Below, in pieces: positions 26,275 through 35,480 of a DNA stretch of 64,000 nt. How positions within the stretch are numbered: position 1 is the stretch's first letter; each line of letters begins with the position of its first letter. The stretch comes from Erysipelotrichales bacterium (GTDB lineage: Bacteria > Bacillota_I > Bacilli_A > Erysipelotrichales > Erysipelotrichaceae). The position numbers and the translations under genes were made by a program. The DNA lies in the NCBI GenBank assembly GCA_910576345.1, contig CAJTIT010000002.1, positions 62,001 to 126,000 of the forward strand, in the 5' to 3' direction. Below the pieces are notes generated by a model, which was not told the origin of the DNA, ran no database searches, and worked only from the letters and a program-made list of their open reading frames with translations.

Positions 26275-28182
26275 ATGAAAAAATTATGGATATGTGTGAC
26301 CATGTTGTTTTTACTTTGGCAAGGCATTCCGACGGTAAAAGCACAGGAAGCATTTGTAATTGATGATTTGCATATTCATATGCGTGTGGAAGAAGACGGT
26401 ACTTATTTTGTGAAAGAAGAGTTTACGTTGGATTTTCGTGCACGTCGTCATGGCTTTTATCGCACCATTCCGGTACGATACGAAATGAAATGGATGGATG
26501 AGGAAAGCGGCAAAGTAAGTCAAAAACGTTATTATTTTCCGATTGATCATATTGCATGCGGTGATACGATTTGCAGTATTGATGTAGACAGCGATGGCGC
26601 CATGATCAAATTGGGAGATCCGGATAAAAAAATCATCGGTGAACAGCACTATACGATCACGTATCGTGTGCATACGAAAGATTTGGATATGGATGGAAAA
26701 CAGATGTTGTATTGGAATTTGATTGGCAATGGTTTTGATACGACGATAAAAAAGATGTCTTATACGATTGAAATGCCAAAATCATTCGATAAAACGAAGA
26801 TTTCTGCCTATAGCGGATCCTATAAGGAAACAAGCGACGATTTATCGTTTCAGGTGGATGGGAATATAATCAAAGGTGAATTGAAAAAGCCACTTTCCAA
26901 TTATGAAAGTGCGACCATTAAATTGGATTTGGAGAATGATTACTTTACGTTTCCCACACCGACCAATTATATGTTCTATATGGCTTTGATCAGCGGAGTG
27001 ATTACGTTCATCTCATTATTGCTGTTTTGGCGGTTTGGCAAAGATGATGATGTGATCGTAACGGTGGAATTTCAAGCGCCGGATGGATTGGACAGCGCTG
27101 CGGTTGGATATATTGTGGATGGGTGTGCCGACAGTAAAGATATTCTATCGCTGATCATCGACTGGGCAAATCGTGGATTCCTTCACATTCATGAAGAAGA
27201 AGGAAAGCATATCAAGCTGGAGAAAATCAAAGATATGGATAGCACAAACGCAAAGCCATATGAACTAACATTTTTCAATGCCATATTTAAAGATAAAGAT
27301 ATCGTAGAAGAAGATGATCTAAAAGAATCACATGTGACCAATGGTTTTGTGACTGCGCAAAAGAAATTAGATAAATATTTTCATGCCAAAACAAGAAGGG
27401 TTTTTACATCTTCCAGTATAATGTTGCAAGTCATCATGACGATTTTATCGCTGATTCCATGTACGATCGTTGTGGCAGCTGCCTATATGCATTATGAGAT
27501 GATAGAATTCTGTATTCCTTTTATATTTTATGCGATTGGACCTTTGGTTGTGATTCTTGTTTCTTACATTGTATTTCGCAAACGGCATGTGATCTCAAAA
27601 GCAAAATTGATGTTTGCGTATATCGCATTTGCGATTTTAAATACAATTGTTTATATATGTGGGGCAATGATCATTGTTATATGGGGAGGTAAGCATGCAT
27701 GGTTGTATGCGCTATTATTTATGGTCATGGAAGTGTTGTTGTTCTTTGTAACAATTTTCATGGATAAGCGCACGCCCCAAGCCAATCGATGGTTGGGTCA
27801 AATTTTGGGACTGCGTGAATTCATCATGACATGTGAAAAAGAGCGTTTGGAATTACTGGTAAATGATCAGCCGGATGCATTCTTTCAGATCTTGCCTTAT
27901 GCATATGTATTGGGTGTCAGTGATGTTTGGGCGAAAAAATTTGAATCCGTCATCACAACACAGCCACAGTGGTATCATAGTACGTATCATGGAAATACAT
28001 TTTCCACTTGGTTATGGTGGAGTAGTTTCCATCATGCATTCAGCAATACGAATCGAGCGCTTCATTATGTGGAACCATCGAAAAGTGGCACTGGTTTTGG
28101 TGGCGGCAGCTTTGGCGGTGGCAGCTTTGGCGGCGGATTCTCCGGCGGTGGTTTTGGTGGGGGCGGCGGCGGCAGCTGGTAA
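26275..28182 (+). CDS. DUF2207 membrane protein (LemA partner)
   Basis: This 635-residue protein has a signal peptide (about 1-23, ending TVKAQEA), an extracellular DUF2207 beta domain (about 24-230), a membrane helix near 238-258, a cytoplasmic part, two more hydrophobic pairs (about 385-425 and 440-500), and a C-terminal Gly/Phe/Ser tail (TGFGGGSFGGGSFGGG...GGGGGSW). Start 26275 is chosen because it yields the signal peptide; the frame runs upstream inside lemA. The Gly-rich end is typical of these proteins. A role in envelope homeostasis has been suggested but is unproven. Terminator follows. Confidence 0.87.
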   Translation: MKKLWICVTMLFLLWQGIPTVKAQEAFVIDDLHIHMRVEEDGTYFVKEEFTLDFRARRHGFYRTIPVRYEMKWMDEESGKVSQKRYYFPIDHIACGDTICSIDVDSDGAMIKLGDPDKKIIGEQHYTITYRVHTKDLDMDGKQMLYWNLIGNGFDTTIKKMSYTIEMPKSFDKTKISAYSGSYKETSDDLSFQVDGNIIKGELKKPLSNYESATIKLDLENDYFTFPTPTNYMFYMALISGVITFISLLLFWRFGKDDDVIVTVEFQAPDGLDSAAVGYIVDGCADSKDILSLIIDWANRGFLHIHEEEGKHIKLEKIKDMDSTNAKPYELTFFNAIFKDKDIVEEDDLKESHVTNGFVTAQKKLDKYFHAKTRRVFTSSSIMLQVIMTILSLIPCTIVVAAAYMHYEMIEFCIPFIFYAIGPLVVILVSYIVFRKRHVISKAKLMFAYIAFAILNTIVYICGAMIIVIWGGKHAWLYALLFMVMEVLLFFVTIFMDKRTPQANRWLGQILGLREFIMTCEKERLELLVNDQPDAFFQILPYAYVLGVSDVWAKKFESVITTQPQWYHSTYHGNTFSTWLWWSSFHHAFSNTNRALHYVEPSKSGTGFGGGSFGGGSFGGGFSGGGFGGGGGGSW

Positions 28183-28201
28183 ACAAAATCTACGCTGTAT
28201 A

Positions 28202-28235
28202 AGCCTGTCTTTCTTTGTGAGGCAGGTTTTATTTT
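28202..28235 (+). terminator. Intrinsic terminator after the DUF2207 gene
   Basis: A 7-bp stem (CCTGTCT / AGGCAGG, 28204-28210 and 28220-28226) is followed by TTTTATTTT. Confidence 0.7.
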
Positions 28236-28288
28236 ATGCAGTCGCTAGAAAAAAAGTGGAAAAATTTACACAAATCATTTGTATAAAA

Positions 28289-28297
28289 TGTTATAAT
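28289..28297 (+). promoter_or_regulatory. Extended -10 promoter for mreB
   Basis: TGTTATAAT is a perfect TGnTATAAT box about 50 bases before the mreB start; a TTTACA-like element lies upstream at 21-base spacing. Confidence 0.6.
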
Positions 28298-28346
28298 ATT
28301 CATGAAATTGGTAAACATGTGTATAGAAGAAATGAAGGAGAATACC

Positions 28347-29318
28347 ATGGTTAAGAAAATAGGAATTGATTTGGGTACGACAAATCTTTTGATATGCGTA
28401 GATTCAGAAGGCGTGATCGTCAATGAACCAAGTGTGATTGCCATTGATCAGGAATCAAAGAAATGCATTGCGGCAGGTCAGGATGCAAAAGATATGGTTG
28501 GAAAAACGCCAAAAAAATTATCAACAATTTTTCCATTGAAAGACGGCGTGGTGGCAGATTATGAAGCGACCGATATGATGTTGGCGCATTTTTTTAAAAA
28601 ATGCAACTTAAAAAAGATGTTTAGTAAAAATGAAATTTTAATATGTTGTCCAACCAATATTACCAGCGTAGAGCGCAATGCGATTCGCGATTGTGCCTAT
28701 CATGCCGGTGCGAAAAAAGTATATATCGAAGAAGAACCAAAAGTAGCGGCTGTTGGCGCAGGTTTAGATATTGGACAGCCGATGGCAAGCTTTGTTTTGG
28801 ATATGGGAGGCGGTACAACCGATATAGCGGTCATATCTTTGGGAGATATCGTATGCAGCGCATCTATTAAAGTTGCAGGAAACCGTTTGAATAAAAACAT
28901 CATCGATTTTATGCGCATCGAAAAGAAAATTTCCATTGGAGAAATGAGCGCAGAAAATATAAAAATCAAAATTGGCTGTGCGTTACAACGCGATGATGTA
29001 ACTACGATGAGTGTCAGTGGACGTGATTTAACAAGTGGTCTTCCTGTATCAGTGGACGTTACATCCAATGAAATTGCGGGTTGCATTTCCAATTGTCTGG
29101 AAGAAATTGTGAAAGCCTGCAAGACGGTATTGGATGTGGCACCGCCGGAATTGGCCGCAGATGTGATGACAAGAGGGCTTGTGATTACTGGCGGTGGCGC
29201 ATTATTGAAAGATTTGGATGAATTACTGAGGCAAGAACTGCATATTCCTGTCAGTATTGCGGAGGAACCACTGAATTGTGTGGTCAATGGTTGTATGAAA
29301 ATGCTGGAAAATCTATAA
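28347..29318 (+). CDS. mreB: MreB-family rod-shape actin homologue
   Basis: This 323-residue actin-fold protein has the phosphate 1 loop (GIDLGTTNLLICV), EEEPKVAAVGAGLDI, phosphate 2 (LDMGGGTTDIAVISLGDIV) and the adenosine motif (VITGGGALLKDLDELL). It polymerises under the membrane and positions lateral-wall synthesis. The start at 28347 has GAAGGAG 6 bases upstream; an earlier in-frame ATG lacks one. No mreC or mreD follows, so it could equally be an Mbl/MreBH-type paralogue. Confidence 0.93.
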   Translation: MVKKIGIDLGTTNLLICVDSEGVIVNEPSVIAIDQESKKCIAAGQDAKDMVGKTPKKLSTIFPLKDGVVADYEATDMMLAHFFKKCNLKKMFSKNEILICCPTNITSVERNAIRDCAYHAGAKKVYIEEEPKVAAVGAGLDIGQPMASFVLDMGGGTTDIAVISLGDIVCSASIKVAGNRLNKNIIDFMRIEKKISIGEMSAENIKIKIGCALQRDDVTTMSVSGRDLTSGLPVSVDVTSNEIAGCISNCLEEIVKACKTVLDVAPPELAADVMTRGLVITGGGALLKDLDELLRQELHIPVSIAEEPLNCVVNGCMKMLENL

Positions 29319-29377
29319 ATCTAGCGTTTTTCTTTTGTGATTATGGAAAATTGGGTTTCGATAGAAAGTAGGTAAAT

Positions 29378-30256
29378 ATGATTCGATTAATTGTGACGGA
29401 TATGGATGGTACTCTGTTAAAAAAAGACAATACGATTTCTCGGCGCACCATCGACGCATTGATTCAGGCTCAAGTGCTAGGTATTAAACTTGTGCTTGCG
29501 AGCGGCAGAACTTATCGTAAACTGATGCCATATGCAAAACAGCTTCAAATGGATCGATTTGGCGGTTATTTTATTGAAGTTAACGGCATCGCTACCTATC
29601 ATCTTGCATCCCATACGCGTATTGTGCATCATCAATTTCAAAAGCAGGATGTGATGCAAATATTTCGATGTTTACAGCCACTGAATTTGGAAATCTTGGG
29701 TATGAAAGATGATGCAATTTATGATTATATACCACCGACTATAATGAAGGAAAAAGAAGCATACAAGAAGCAGCACCATTTACCGGATGATCATCCTTAT
29801 ACCGCAGGCGCTTTTCGTTTTATGGAAGACAATCGCATCGGTTATCCTTTTCAATATCAGATCAATGACGCAAGTCAGCTACCGGAAACATTGAACAAGA
29901 TTGCGGTTGCCTATCATAGTGATGAGTTGGCTAAGCATTTGCCAAAAATCAAGGCGCTTTTGGGCCAAGATTATTGGATTGGTCTTACATCTCCCGCATG
30001 GTTAGAAATCATGCCCAAAAATGTGACCAAAGGAAATGCACTAAAACAGCTTGCCAAGGAATTGCATATTGAAATGGATGAAATCATTGCTTTTGGTGAT
30101 GGTGAAAATGATATAGAGATGATACAAGCAGTCGGATACGGTGTCGTCATGGAAAATGGTTTAAAGCAAGTCAAACAATTTGCCAACCATATTTGTGCCG
30201 ATCATGAGCATGAAGGAATCGCAGAAATAATTGAAACTATGATTTTAGGCAAATAA
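29378..30256 (+). CDS. Cof-type HAD-superfamily phosphatase
   Basis: This 292-residue hydrolase has HAD motif I (DMDGTLLKKDN, nucleophile near residue 8), motif II in VLASGRTY, a C2-type cap domain (about 85-190), motif III lysine in NVTKGNALKQL and motif IV GDGENDIEM. Such enzymes dephosphorylate sugar phosphates, nucleotides or flavin precursors; the substrate cannot be told from sequence. GAAAGTAGGT precedes the ATG. Confidence 0.9.
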   Translation: MIRLIVTDMDGTLLKKDNTISRRTIDALIQAQVLGIKLVLASGRTYRKLMPYAKQLQMDRFGGYFIEVNGIATYHLASHTRIVHHQFQKQDVMQIFRCLQPLNLEILGMKDDAIYDYIPPTIMKEKEAYKKQHHLPDDHPYTAGAFRFMEDNRIGYPFQYQINDASQLPETLNKIAVAYHSDELAKHLPKIKALLGQDYWIGLTSPAWLEIMPKNVTKGNALKQLAKELHIEMDEIIAFGDGENDIEMIQAVGYGVVMENGLKQVKQFANHICADHEHEGIAEIIETMILGK

Positions 30257-30276
30257 GATGTAATTTCATGTAAATG

Positions 30277-30285
30277 TGTTATACT
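30277..30285 (+). promoter_or_regulatory. Extended -10 promoter for trxA
   Basis: TGTTATACT, a TGnTATAmT-type box, lies 23 bases upstream of the trxA start, just ahead of the AAGGAGG site. Confidence 0.55.
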
Positions 30286-30307
30286 ATTCATAAGGAGGTA
30301 TGTAACA

Positions 30308-30622
30308 ATGAAAACAATCAATCAGGCAGAATTCGATCAGATTATAAATAACCAACCACTGGTATTGGTGGATTTCTTTGCGACATGGTGTGGACCATGC
30401 AAAATGTTAGGACCCGTACTGGAAGAACTTGCACAAAAACTAAGCGAAAAAGTGGAAATTGTAAAAGTAGATGTGGATCAAGAACAACAGTTGGCAATGC
30501 AATTCGGGATTATGGCTGTACCAACCATGATTATTTTCAAAAATGGTAAGGCAGTCAAGCAACTGCAGGGATTTCAATCTGCACAACAATTGGAAAGCGT
30601 TTTATCACAGTATTTTCAATAA
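30308..30622 (+). CDS. trxA: Thioredoxin
   Basis: A 104-residue thioredoxin fold with the redox motif W27-C-G-P-C31 and the cis-proline segment MAVPTMIIFKNG. It reduces disulfides in the cytoplasm with thioredoxin reductase, which is not encoded here. A strong AAGGAGG site precedes the ATG. Confidence 0.97.
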   Translation: MKTINQAEFDQIINNQPLVLVDFFATWCGPCKMLGPVLEELAQKLSEKVEIVKVDVDQEQQLAMQFGIMAVPTMIIFKNGKAVKQLQGFQSAQQLESVLSQYFQ

Positions 30623-30629
30623 GAAAACG

Positions 30630-30658
30630 TTGACAAATGATAGGAAGTATTGTATAAA
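30630..30658 (+). promoter_or_regulatory. Sigma-A promoter of the thrS leader
   Basis: TTGACA (30630-30635) and TATAAA (30653-30658) have 17-base spacing and lie just before the T-box leader. Confidence 0.8.
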
Positions 30659-30667
30659 TGTAAACAG

Positions 30668-30889
30668 ATAAAGCGAAGAAAAGGACATGAGCAACGGATC
30701 GCTTCGATTAAGAGAGATGATGGTTTGGTGAAAATCATTGAGAGCGCTGTTGTTTACTCCCTTGGAGCTGCCCCTGAAAAGGTGAGCCGTCGTTACACGT
30801 TATGTAACCGAATGAAGTGCATATAGTTCCTATATGAACAAAGGTGGTACCGCGTAAGACTGACGTCCTTTGACCTCGGTCTTTTTTTC
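30668..30889 (+). promoter_or_regulatory. T-box riboswitch (threonyl-tRNA leader)
   Basis: The leader has the conserved T-box sequence AAGGTGGTACCGCG (30841-30854), a GGTG distal-loop motif with flanking pairing (about 30706-30742), and a rho-independent terminator whose stem AAGACTGA / TCGGTCTT (30855-30884) ends in seven T residues and excludes the T-box antiterminator. An ACT triplet at 30756-30758 lies where the Thr specifier codon is expected; that assignment is inferred. Uncharged tRNA-Thr should allow read-through into thrS and the coupled lipoprotein gene. Confidence 0.95.
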
Positions 30890-30907
30890 ATGGAAGGAGA
30901 ATGACAT

Positions 30908-32638
30908 ATGGTAGATTTTAAAGCAGATGAAAAACTAAGCGTGCTGAATCATTCTTGTGCACATATGATGGCACAGGCAGTCAAACGCCTATATCCACAG
31001 GCAAAATTTTGGGTAGGTCCTGTCGTATCAGAAGGTTTTTATTATGACATTGATCTGGGAGATGATGTGATCAAGGATGAAGATTTAGCGAAAATAGAAA
31101 AAGAAATGAAGAAGATTGCCAAAGATGGCAAGCGTATCATTCGTGAAGAAATCTCCAAACAAGATGCATTGGAATTTTTTAAAGAAGATCCTTATAAAAT
31201 TGAATTGATTCAAGATTTAGAGGATGGAAATATTACAATCTATAAACAAGGCGAATTTGCGGATTTGTGCCGTGGTCCACATGTGGAAAGCGTAAAACAA
31301 TGCAAAAACTTCAAGCTGATCAAACATTCCGGCGCCTATTGGAAAGGCGATGCGAATAATAAAATGTTACAGCGCATATATGGTGTTTGTTTTGAAACAA
31401 AAGAAGCATTGGAAGAACATCTACAAATGATGGAAGAAGCAAAAAAACGCGATCATAAAAAACTTGGCAGAGAAATGGGATTGTTTATGATGAGCGAATA
31501 TGCGCCCGGTATGCCACTTTTTTTGCCAAACGGCATGATTCTAAGGAATATTTTAGAGAATTTCTGGTACGAGGAACATACAAAAGAAGACTATCAATTT
31601 ATCAAAACGCCGATTATGATGAGCAGAGAATTATGGGAAACAAGTGGACATTGGGAAAATTATGCAGAGAATATGTATACGACTAAGGTGGACGATCGTG
31701 AGTTTGCCATTAAACCCATGAATTGTCCGGGAAGTCTTTTGGTATTCAAAAACGGACTGCATTCATATAAGGATTTGCCAATTCGCATGGGTGAATTAGG
31801 TCAGGTGCACCGTCATGAGGCAAGCGGCGCCCTTAACGGCTTATTCCGCGTTCGTACATTTACGCAAGATGATGCGCATATCTATATGCGCAGTGATCAG
31901 ATTGAAAACGAAGTCATTCGACTGATTCAGTTCATCGATCGTGTGTATTCTATCTTTGGATTAACATATGATATAGAACTATCCACAAGACCACAATCCA
32001 AGTATATCGGGGATTTAGCAATTTGGGAGAAAAGTGAACAAGCACTGGCGGCTGCATGTGAGCGTGCCGGTAAATCGTTCAAAGTCAATCCGGGAGATGG
32101 GGCATTTTATGGTCCGAAATTGGATTTTCATATCAAGGATTCTTTGGGACGCGTTTGGCAGTGTGGTACGATACAATTGGATATGAATTTGCCGGAGCGA
32201 TTTGATATTACGTATGTGGACAAAGACGGAGCAAAAACACGTCCGGTGATGTTGCATCGTGTCATTTTTGGGTCGATTGAGCGTTTTATTGGCATTTTGA
32301 TTGAACACTATGCAGGACACTTTCCATTATGGCTGGCACCTTCGCAAATTGTGGTTCTGCCGGTTCATCATGAACGTCATGCGGCTTATGCACAAAAAGT
32401 CAATGATTGTTTGTTAGAGCATCAATTTAGGAGCAAATTGGATGCAAGAAATGAAAAATTAGGGTATCGTATAAGGGAAGCACAAATCCATAAAATTCCT
32501 GTCGAAATCGTTGTTGGCGATGGAGAGGCAGAAAATGGTACCGTTACGATACGACGTGCCCGCTCCAATGATAGCGTGACCCTTTCTTTGGAAGAATGTA
32601 TTGTGCTTTTAACAAATGAGGTAAAGGAGAAACGATAA
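30908..32638 (+). CDS. thrS: Threonine--tRNA ligase lacking the TGS domain
   Basis: This 576-residue class II synthetase begins directly with the editing (SAD) domain (HSCAHMMAQAVKRLYP and the DLCRGPHV motif), followed by the catalytic core (motif 2 RHEASGALNGLFRVR; zinc ligands in MNCPGS and QDDAHIY; motif 3 HRVIFGSIERFIG) and a C-terminal anticodon-binding domain. Usual bacterial ThrRS is about 640 residues with an N-terminal TGS domain, absent here. The leader terminator lies 20 bases upstream, so the short start is real. GAAGGAG precedes the ATG. Shortened forms exist in other reduced Firmicutes and Mollicutes. Confidence 0.96.
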   Translation: MVDFKADEKLSVLNHSCAHMMAQAVKRLYPQAKFWVGPVVSEGFYYDIDLGDDVIKDEDLAKIEKEMKKIAKDGKRIIREEISKQDALEFFKEDPYKIELIQDLEDGNITIYKQGEFADLCRGPHVESVKQCKNFKLIKHSGAYWKGDANNKMLQRIYGVCFETKEALEEHLQMMEEAKKRDHKKLGREMGLFMMSEYAPGMPLFLPNGMILRNILENFWYEEHTKEDYQFIKTPIMMSRELWETSGHWENYAENMYTTKVDDREFAIKPMNCPGSLLVFKNGLHSYKDLPIRMGELGQVHRHEASGALNGLFRVRTFTQDDAHIYMRSDQIENEVIRLIQFIDRVYSIFGLTYDIELSTRPQSKYIGDLAIWEKSEQALAAACERAGKSFKVNPGDGAFYGPKLDFHIKDSLGRVWQCGTIQLDMNLPERFDITYVDKDGAKTRPVMLHRVIFGSIERFIGILIEHYAGHFPLWLAPSQIVVLPVHHERHAAYAQKVNDCLLEHQFRSKLDARNEKLGYRIREAQIHKIPVEIVVGDGEAENGTVTIRRARSNDSVTLSLEECIVLLTNEVKEKR

Positions 32639-32639
32639 T

Positions 32640-33536
32640 ATGAAACGAATATGCATGTCTTTGCTTGCGGGATTTTTACTTCTAAGCGGATGTTCATCTT
32701 CCAAGGAAACAGCCAAAGTAAAAGTGTTGACGCCGCAGGGTGCAACGGCTTTGGCGACCATCAGTATCTATGACAGTGAATATGCGGATGTGACCACAGT
32801 CAACGGCAGCGATCCTCTCACCGCAGAACTTGCCAAGGAAAACAGTGAATATGATGTCATCATTGCGCCAATCAATGCAGGAGCAAAGATGATAGAAAAA
32901 GGCAATACAAACTTTCGTATGGCTGCAATCATTACATGGGGAAATCTTTATCTGGTCGCAAACGAAACCTATCAGGAAGGTGATCCGATAGCTGCGTTTG
33001 GAGAAAATGCCGTTCCTCAGAAAATTTTGGAGACAACGCAATTAGCCAAGAATGTGACCTATTTCAGTGGCGTGCAGGATGCACAAGCACAATTGCTGGG
33101 TAAAAAAACAAATGCGGCTTTATTAGCAGAACCAGCGGTCAGCGCTACGCTGGCGAAGGCTAAAGAAAGCGGAATGCAGTTATCCGTTGTCACTGATTTA
33201 CAAGAGCGGTACGCTAAAGTGCAAGGCGATAAGGAAAATAACGGCTATCCACAGGCAGCGGTATTTGTAAAAATTGGCAGTGAAGAAAATGCAAAATCTG
33301 CGCTGGATAAAATGAAATCCTTCTTAAATGAAGGTGCTGTAGATCAAAAGAACGTAAAATCGTTGATTGAAACAATCAAAGCGGAAAATTTGGGTGTGCC
33401 AAATGCTGATATTGCGATCGCATCATGGGAACGTCAAAATCTTTCTTATAAAGATGCGAAAGATGTGAAAGAACAGATTGCGTCTTTCTTGTCATTGTTT
33501 CAAATCACATTTACAGATGATATGCTCAGCAAATAA
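32640..33536 (+). CDS. ABC transporter substrate-binding lipoprotein (NMT1/SsuA-like)
   Basis: A 298-residue lipoprotein with signal and lipobox (FLLLSGC, Cys at about 18), then a two-lobed periplasmic-binding fold: VLTPQGATALATISIYDS, DVIIAPINAGAKMIEKG and the AAIITWGNLYLVA hinge are like NMT1/nitrate-sulfonate-type binding proteins. The ligand is unknown. The start lies 1 base after the thrS stop, so it is expressed from the threonine T-box leader. A terminator separates it from the next permease gene. No ATPase gene of the system is present in the window. Confidence 0.85.
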   Translation: MKRICMSLLAGFLLLSGCSSSKETAKVKVLTPQGATALATISIYDSEYADVTTVNGSDPLTAELAKENSEYDVIIAPINAGAKMIEKGNTNFRMAAIITWGNLYLVANETYQEGDPIAAFGENAVPQKILETTQLAKNVTYFSGVQDAQAQLLGKKTNAALLAEPAVSATLAKAKESGMQLSVVTDLQERYAKVQGDKENNGYPQAAVFVKIGSEENAKSALDKMKSFLNEGAVDQKNVKSLIETIKAENLGVPNADIAIASWERQNLSYKDAKDVKEQIASFLSLFQITFTDDMLSK

Positions 33537-33563
33537 AAGAACGCAAAACATGCGTTCTTTTTC
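33536..33563 (+). terminator. Intrinsic terminator after the binding-protein gene
   Basis: A 9-bp stem (AAGAACGCA / TGCGTTCTT) is followed by TTTTCTT. Confidence 0.85.
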
Positions 33564-33592
33564 TTGCACAACAAAAAAAAAACTGTTATTCT
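33564..33592 (+). promoter_or_regulatory. Promoter of the ABC permease gene
   Basis: TTGCAC (33564-33569) and TATTCT (33587-33592) have 17-base spacing filled by an A-tract, just after the terminator. Confidence 0.6.
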
Positions 33593-33628
33593 AATAGAAC
33601 AATCGATGTAATAGAGAGGAGCAACGTC

Positions 33629-34390
33629 ATGAAAAAGAAATATTTACGGATCCTTATTTCCTTTTTTATATTGCTTCTTTTATGGCAGATTTTGGCAATA
33701 AAAGTACAAAATGAAATTATACTGCCAAAACCATCAACCGTTTGGAATACGATGTGCGTACAGTTGCAAGATCCACTGTTTTATACATCCATTGTGTTCA
33801 CATTGCTTCGCATTTCCCTTGGATTGATCATTGCGTTTATACTCGCATTCTTCATATCTCTGCTTGCTTATTTTTATCCGTGGTTCAAAGATCTTTTTCA
33901 TCCTGTATTGACACTCATCAGAAGCATACCCAACATTTCTTATATTCTGATCGTATTATTTTGGTTTGGTGCACAAACAAGTGTGATTATCATTTCATTT
34001 TTGATTTTGTTTCCTACCATGTATGCCACCATCGAACAAGGTCTCACTGATATACCGAACGAATATCACGATCTGATGAAACTGTTTCCGGCCAAAAAAT
34101 ATACGGAGATTCGCTGTATTTATCTGCCGTTTTTACGTCCTTATATTTTTACAGCAATTTTGACGGGACTTTCACTGGCATTTAAAGTTGGTATTATGGC
34201 AGAAATCTTAGGTCAAGCAGGAACCGGGATTGGTAGGCAGCTGAATGTCTGTCGTTTGCAACTCCGTATGGAAGGTGTATTTGCATGGACGATCTGGATT
34301 ATTGTGCTGCTTGCGATCATGGAAAAGGGAATATCGATCGTGAAACAGAAAAATCTAGGAAACAAGCAACGCATTGGAAATCAGCGTTAA
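33629..34390 (+). CDS. ABC transporter permease (SsuC/TauC-like)
   Basis: This 253-residue inner-membrane protein has about six helices and the binding-protein-dependent permease EAA loop (near residues 140-165; DIPNEYHDLMKLFPA then YLPFLRPYIFTA). It belongs to the nitrate/sulfonate/taurine class and should work with the lipoprotein encoded just upstream. It has its own promoter. Its 3' end overlaps a convergent gene by 36 bases, and the expected ATPase gene is missing, perhaps displaced by that convergent region. Confidence 0.9.
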   Translation: MKKKYLRILISFFILLLLWQILAIKVQNEIILPKPSTVWNTMCVQLQDPLFYTSIVFTLLRISLGLIIAFILAFFISLLAYFYPWFKDLFHPVLTLIRSIPNISYILIVLFWFGAQTSVIIISFLILFPTMYATIEQGLTDIPNEYHDLMKLFPAKKYTEIRCIYLPFLRPYIFTAILTGLSLAFKVGIMAEILGQAGTGIGRQLNVCRLQLRMEGVFAWTIWIIVLLAIMEKGISIVKQKNLGNKQRIGNQR

Positions 34391-35413
34391 AATTGCGTCA
34401 TCGATTTTCATCAGATCGCCACATAATGCCAGCGTGGCATAAGAATGAAACATATGCAGTTGTTCCAACACCTCATCGACTGAAATCTGATCATGATCAT
34501 CCTCCGTTTGAATTTCGATGGATGGAATGACATTGGCATTGATATTGGAAAGATAGTCTAATTGTCGCCGCATTGATTTCTCGGATAAAAGTCCTTCCAA
34601 CGCATGTTTGGAAAAGTGATGCCCTTCTTCAAAATATTGAAGATAGGCATCATATTCTTTTGACATGCCATTGCATCCTTTGGTAAACATCATTGGCTGA
34701 ACAAAATCCACCAGTTTTCCGATTTCATTGATATTTTGTGATGCGTGATATGCCATTACAGGCGCAAGTACATTCACACCGACAATCAATTTTCTAGAAT
34801 TGAAATATGCAGATAGTTTAAAAATTAAATCGCTGATGATCTGTGCTTTTCGTTTATAAAACATATTGACTTGATAATCCGCAAAATGATAGCGTCCGTA
34901 TTTGTCATATTCACCACGCAATAGATTTTTGTCATGACGCTGAATTAAATCTTTTATATAAGGCAGATCGAGTGAATACATTTGTTTTTCGCAAGAATCG
35001 CAGAAACATCCAAATCCTTGTGCATATGAGGATACAAAAGATGCGCTTTGCAATTCGTCCAAAAAAACACCGTCAAAGGGAAGATTCGCGAATGATGTTT
35101 CATACAGATGGATAATCTCATGCGCATTATGCAGACTGCTGGGACATGCACGCGCTGTTTGTTTTTGTTCCATATCAATCATTGGTATCCTATCTTTTGT
35201 ATTGCCGCATAAAATAGGCAATCGCAGGTAAACACGAATATGATGTTCATGAAAATAATCGATCACATCTTTTGCATAGGTCGTATTTGCATCGCATCCT
35301 AAGATAATGTTTTTTATTGGAATTTTAGATAGTATTTCATTGATTTTTGATTTGATTTTATCAATGGAATAGGAAGGATGATAAGGAAGGGTGAGCGTAA
35401 ATTTCTGATTCAT
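34355..35413 (-). CDS. TIM-barrel glycoside-hydrolase-like protein
   Basis: This 352-residue soluble protein has the layout of glycosidase-like TIM barrels: IKNIILGCDAN and RVYLRLPILCG strands, the FDGVFLDELQSASF segment with a candidate catalytic Asp/Glu pair, a C-x-C-x-x-C cluster (CFCDSCEKQ), and LIVGVNVLAPV and DFVQPMMF strands. No signal peptide is seen. The exact family and substrate are unclear. AGGAGAATCTT precedes the ATG. It overlaps the permease end by 36 bases and is 67 bases downstream of apbE on the same strand. Confidence 0.6.
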   Translation of the reverse strand: MNQKFTLTLPYHPSYSIDKIKSKINEILSKIPIKNIILGCDANTTYAKDVIDYFHEHHIRVYLRLPILCGNTKDRIPMIDMEQKQTARACPSSLHNAHEIIHLYETSFANLPFDGVFLDELQSASFVSSYAQGFGCFCDSCEKQMYSLDLPYIKDLIQRHDKNLLRGEYDKYGRYHFADYQVNMFYKRKAQIISDLIFKLSAYFNSRKLIVGVNVLAPVMAYHASQNINEIGKLVDFVQPMMFTKGCNGMSKEYDAYLQYFEEGHHFSKHALEGLLSEKSMRRQLDYLSNINANVIPSIEIQTEDDHDQISVDEVLEQLHMFHSYATLALCGDLMKIDDAILTLISNALLVS

Positions 35414-35480
35414 AAGATTCTCCTGTTCTATATGGATATAGTATAGTACGATTGGTTTGATTTTTCCAGTAAAAACAGTC

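Noticed and set aside
28700-29287. A 195-codon minus-strand frame opposite mreB
   Set aside because: Antisense of conserved actin motifs; no start site and implausible composition.
30640-30908. A longer thrS start that would restore a TGS domain
   Set aside because: The region is a T-box leader with a terminator ending 20 bases before the ATG; there is no open frame upstream.
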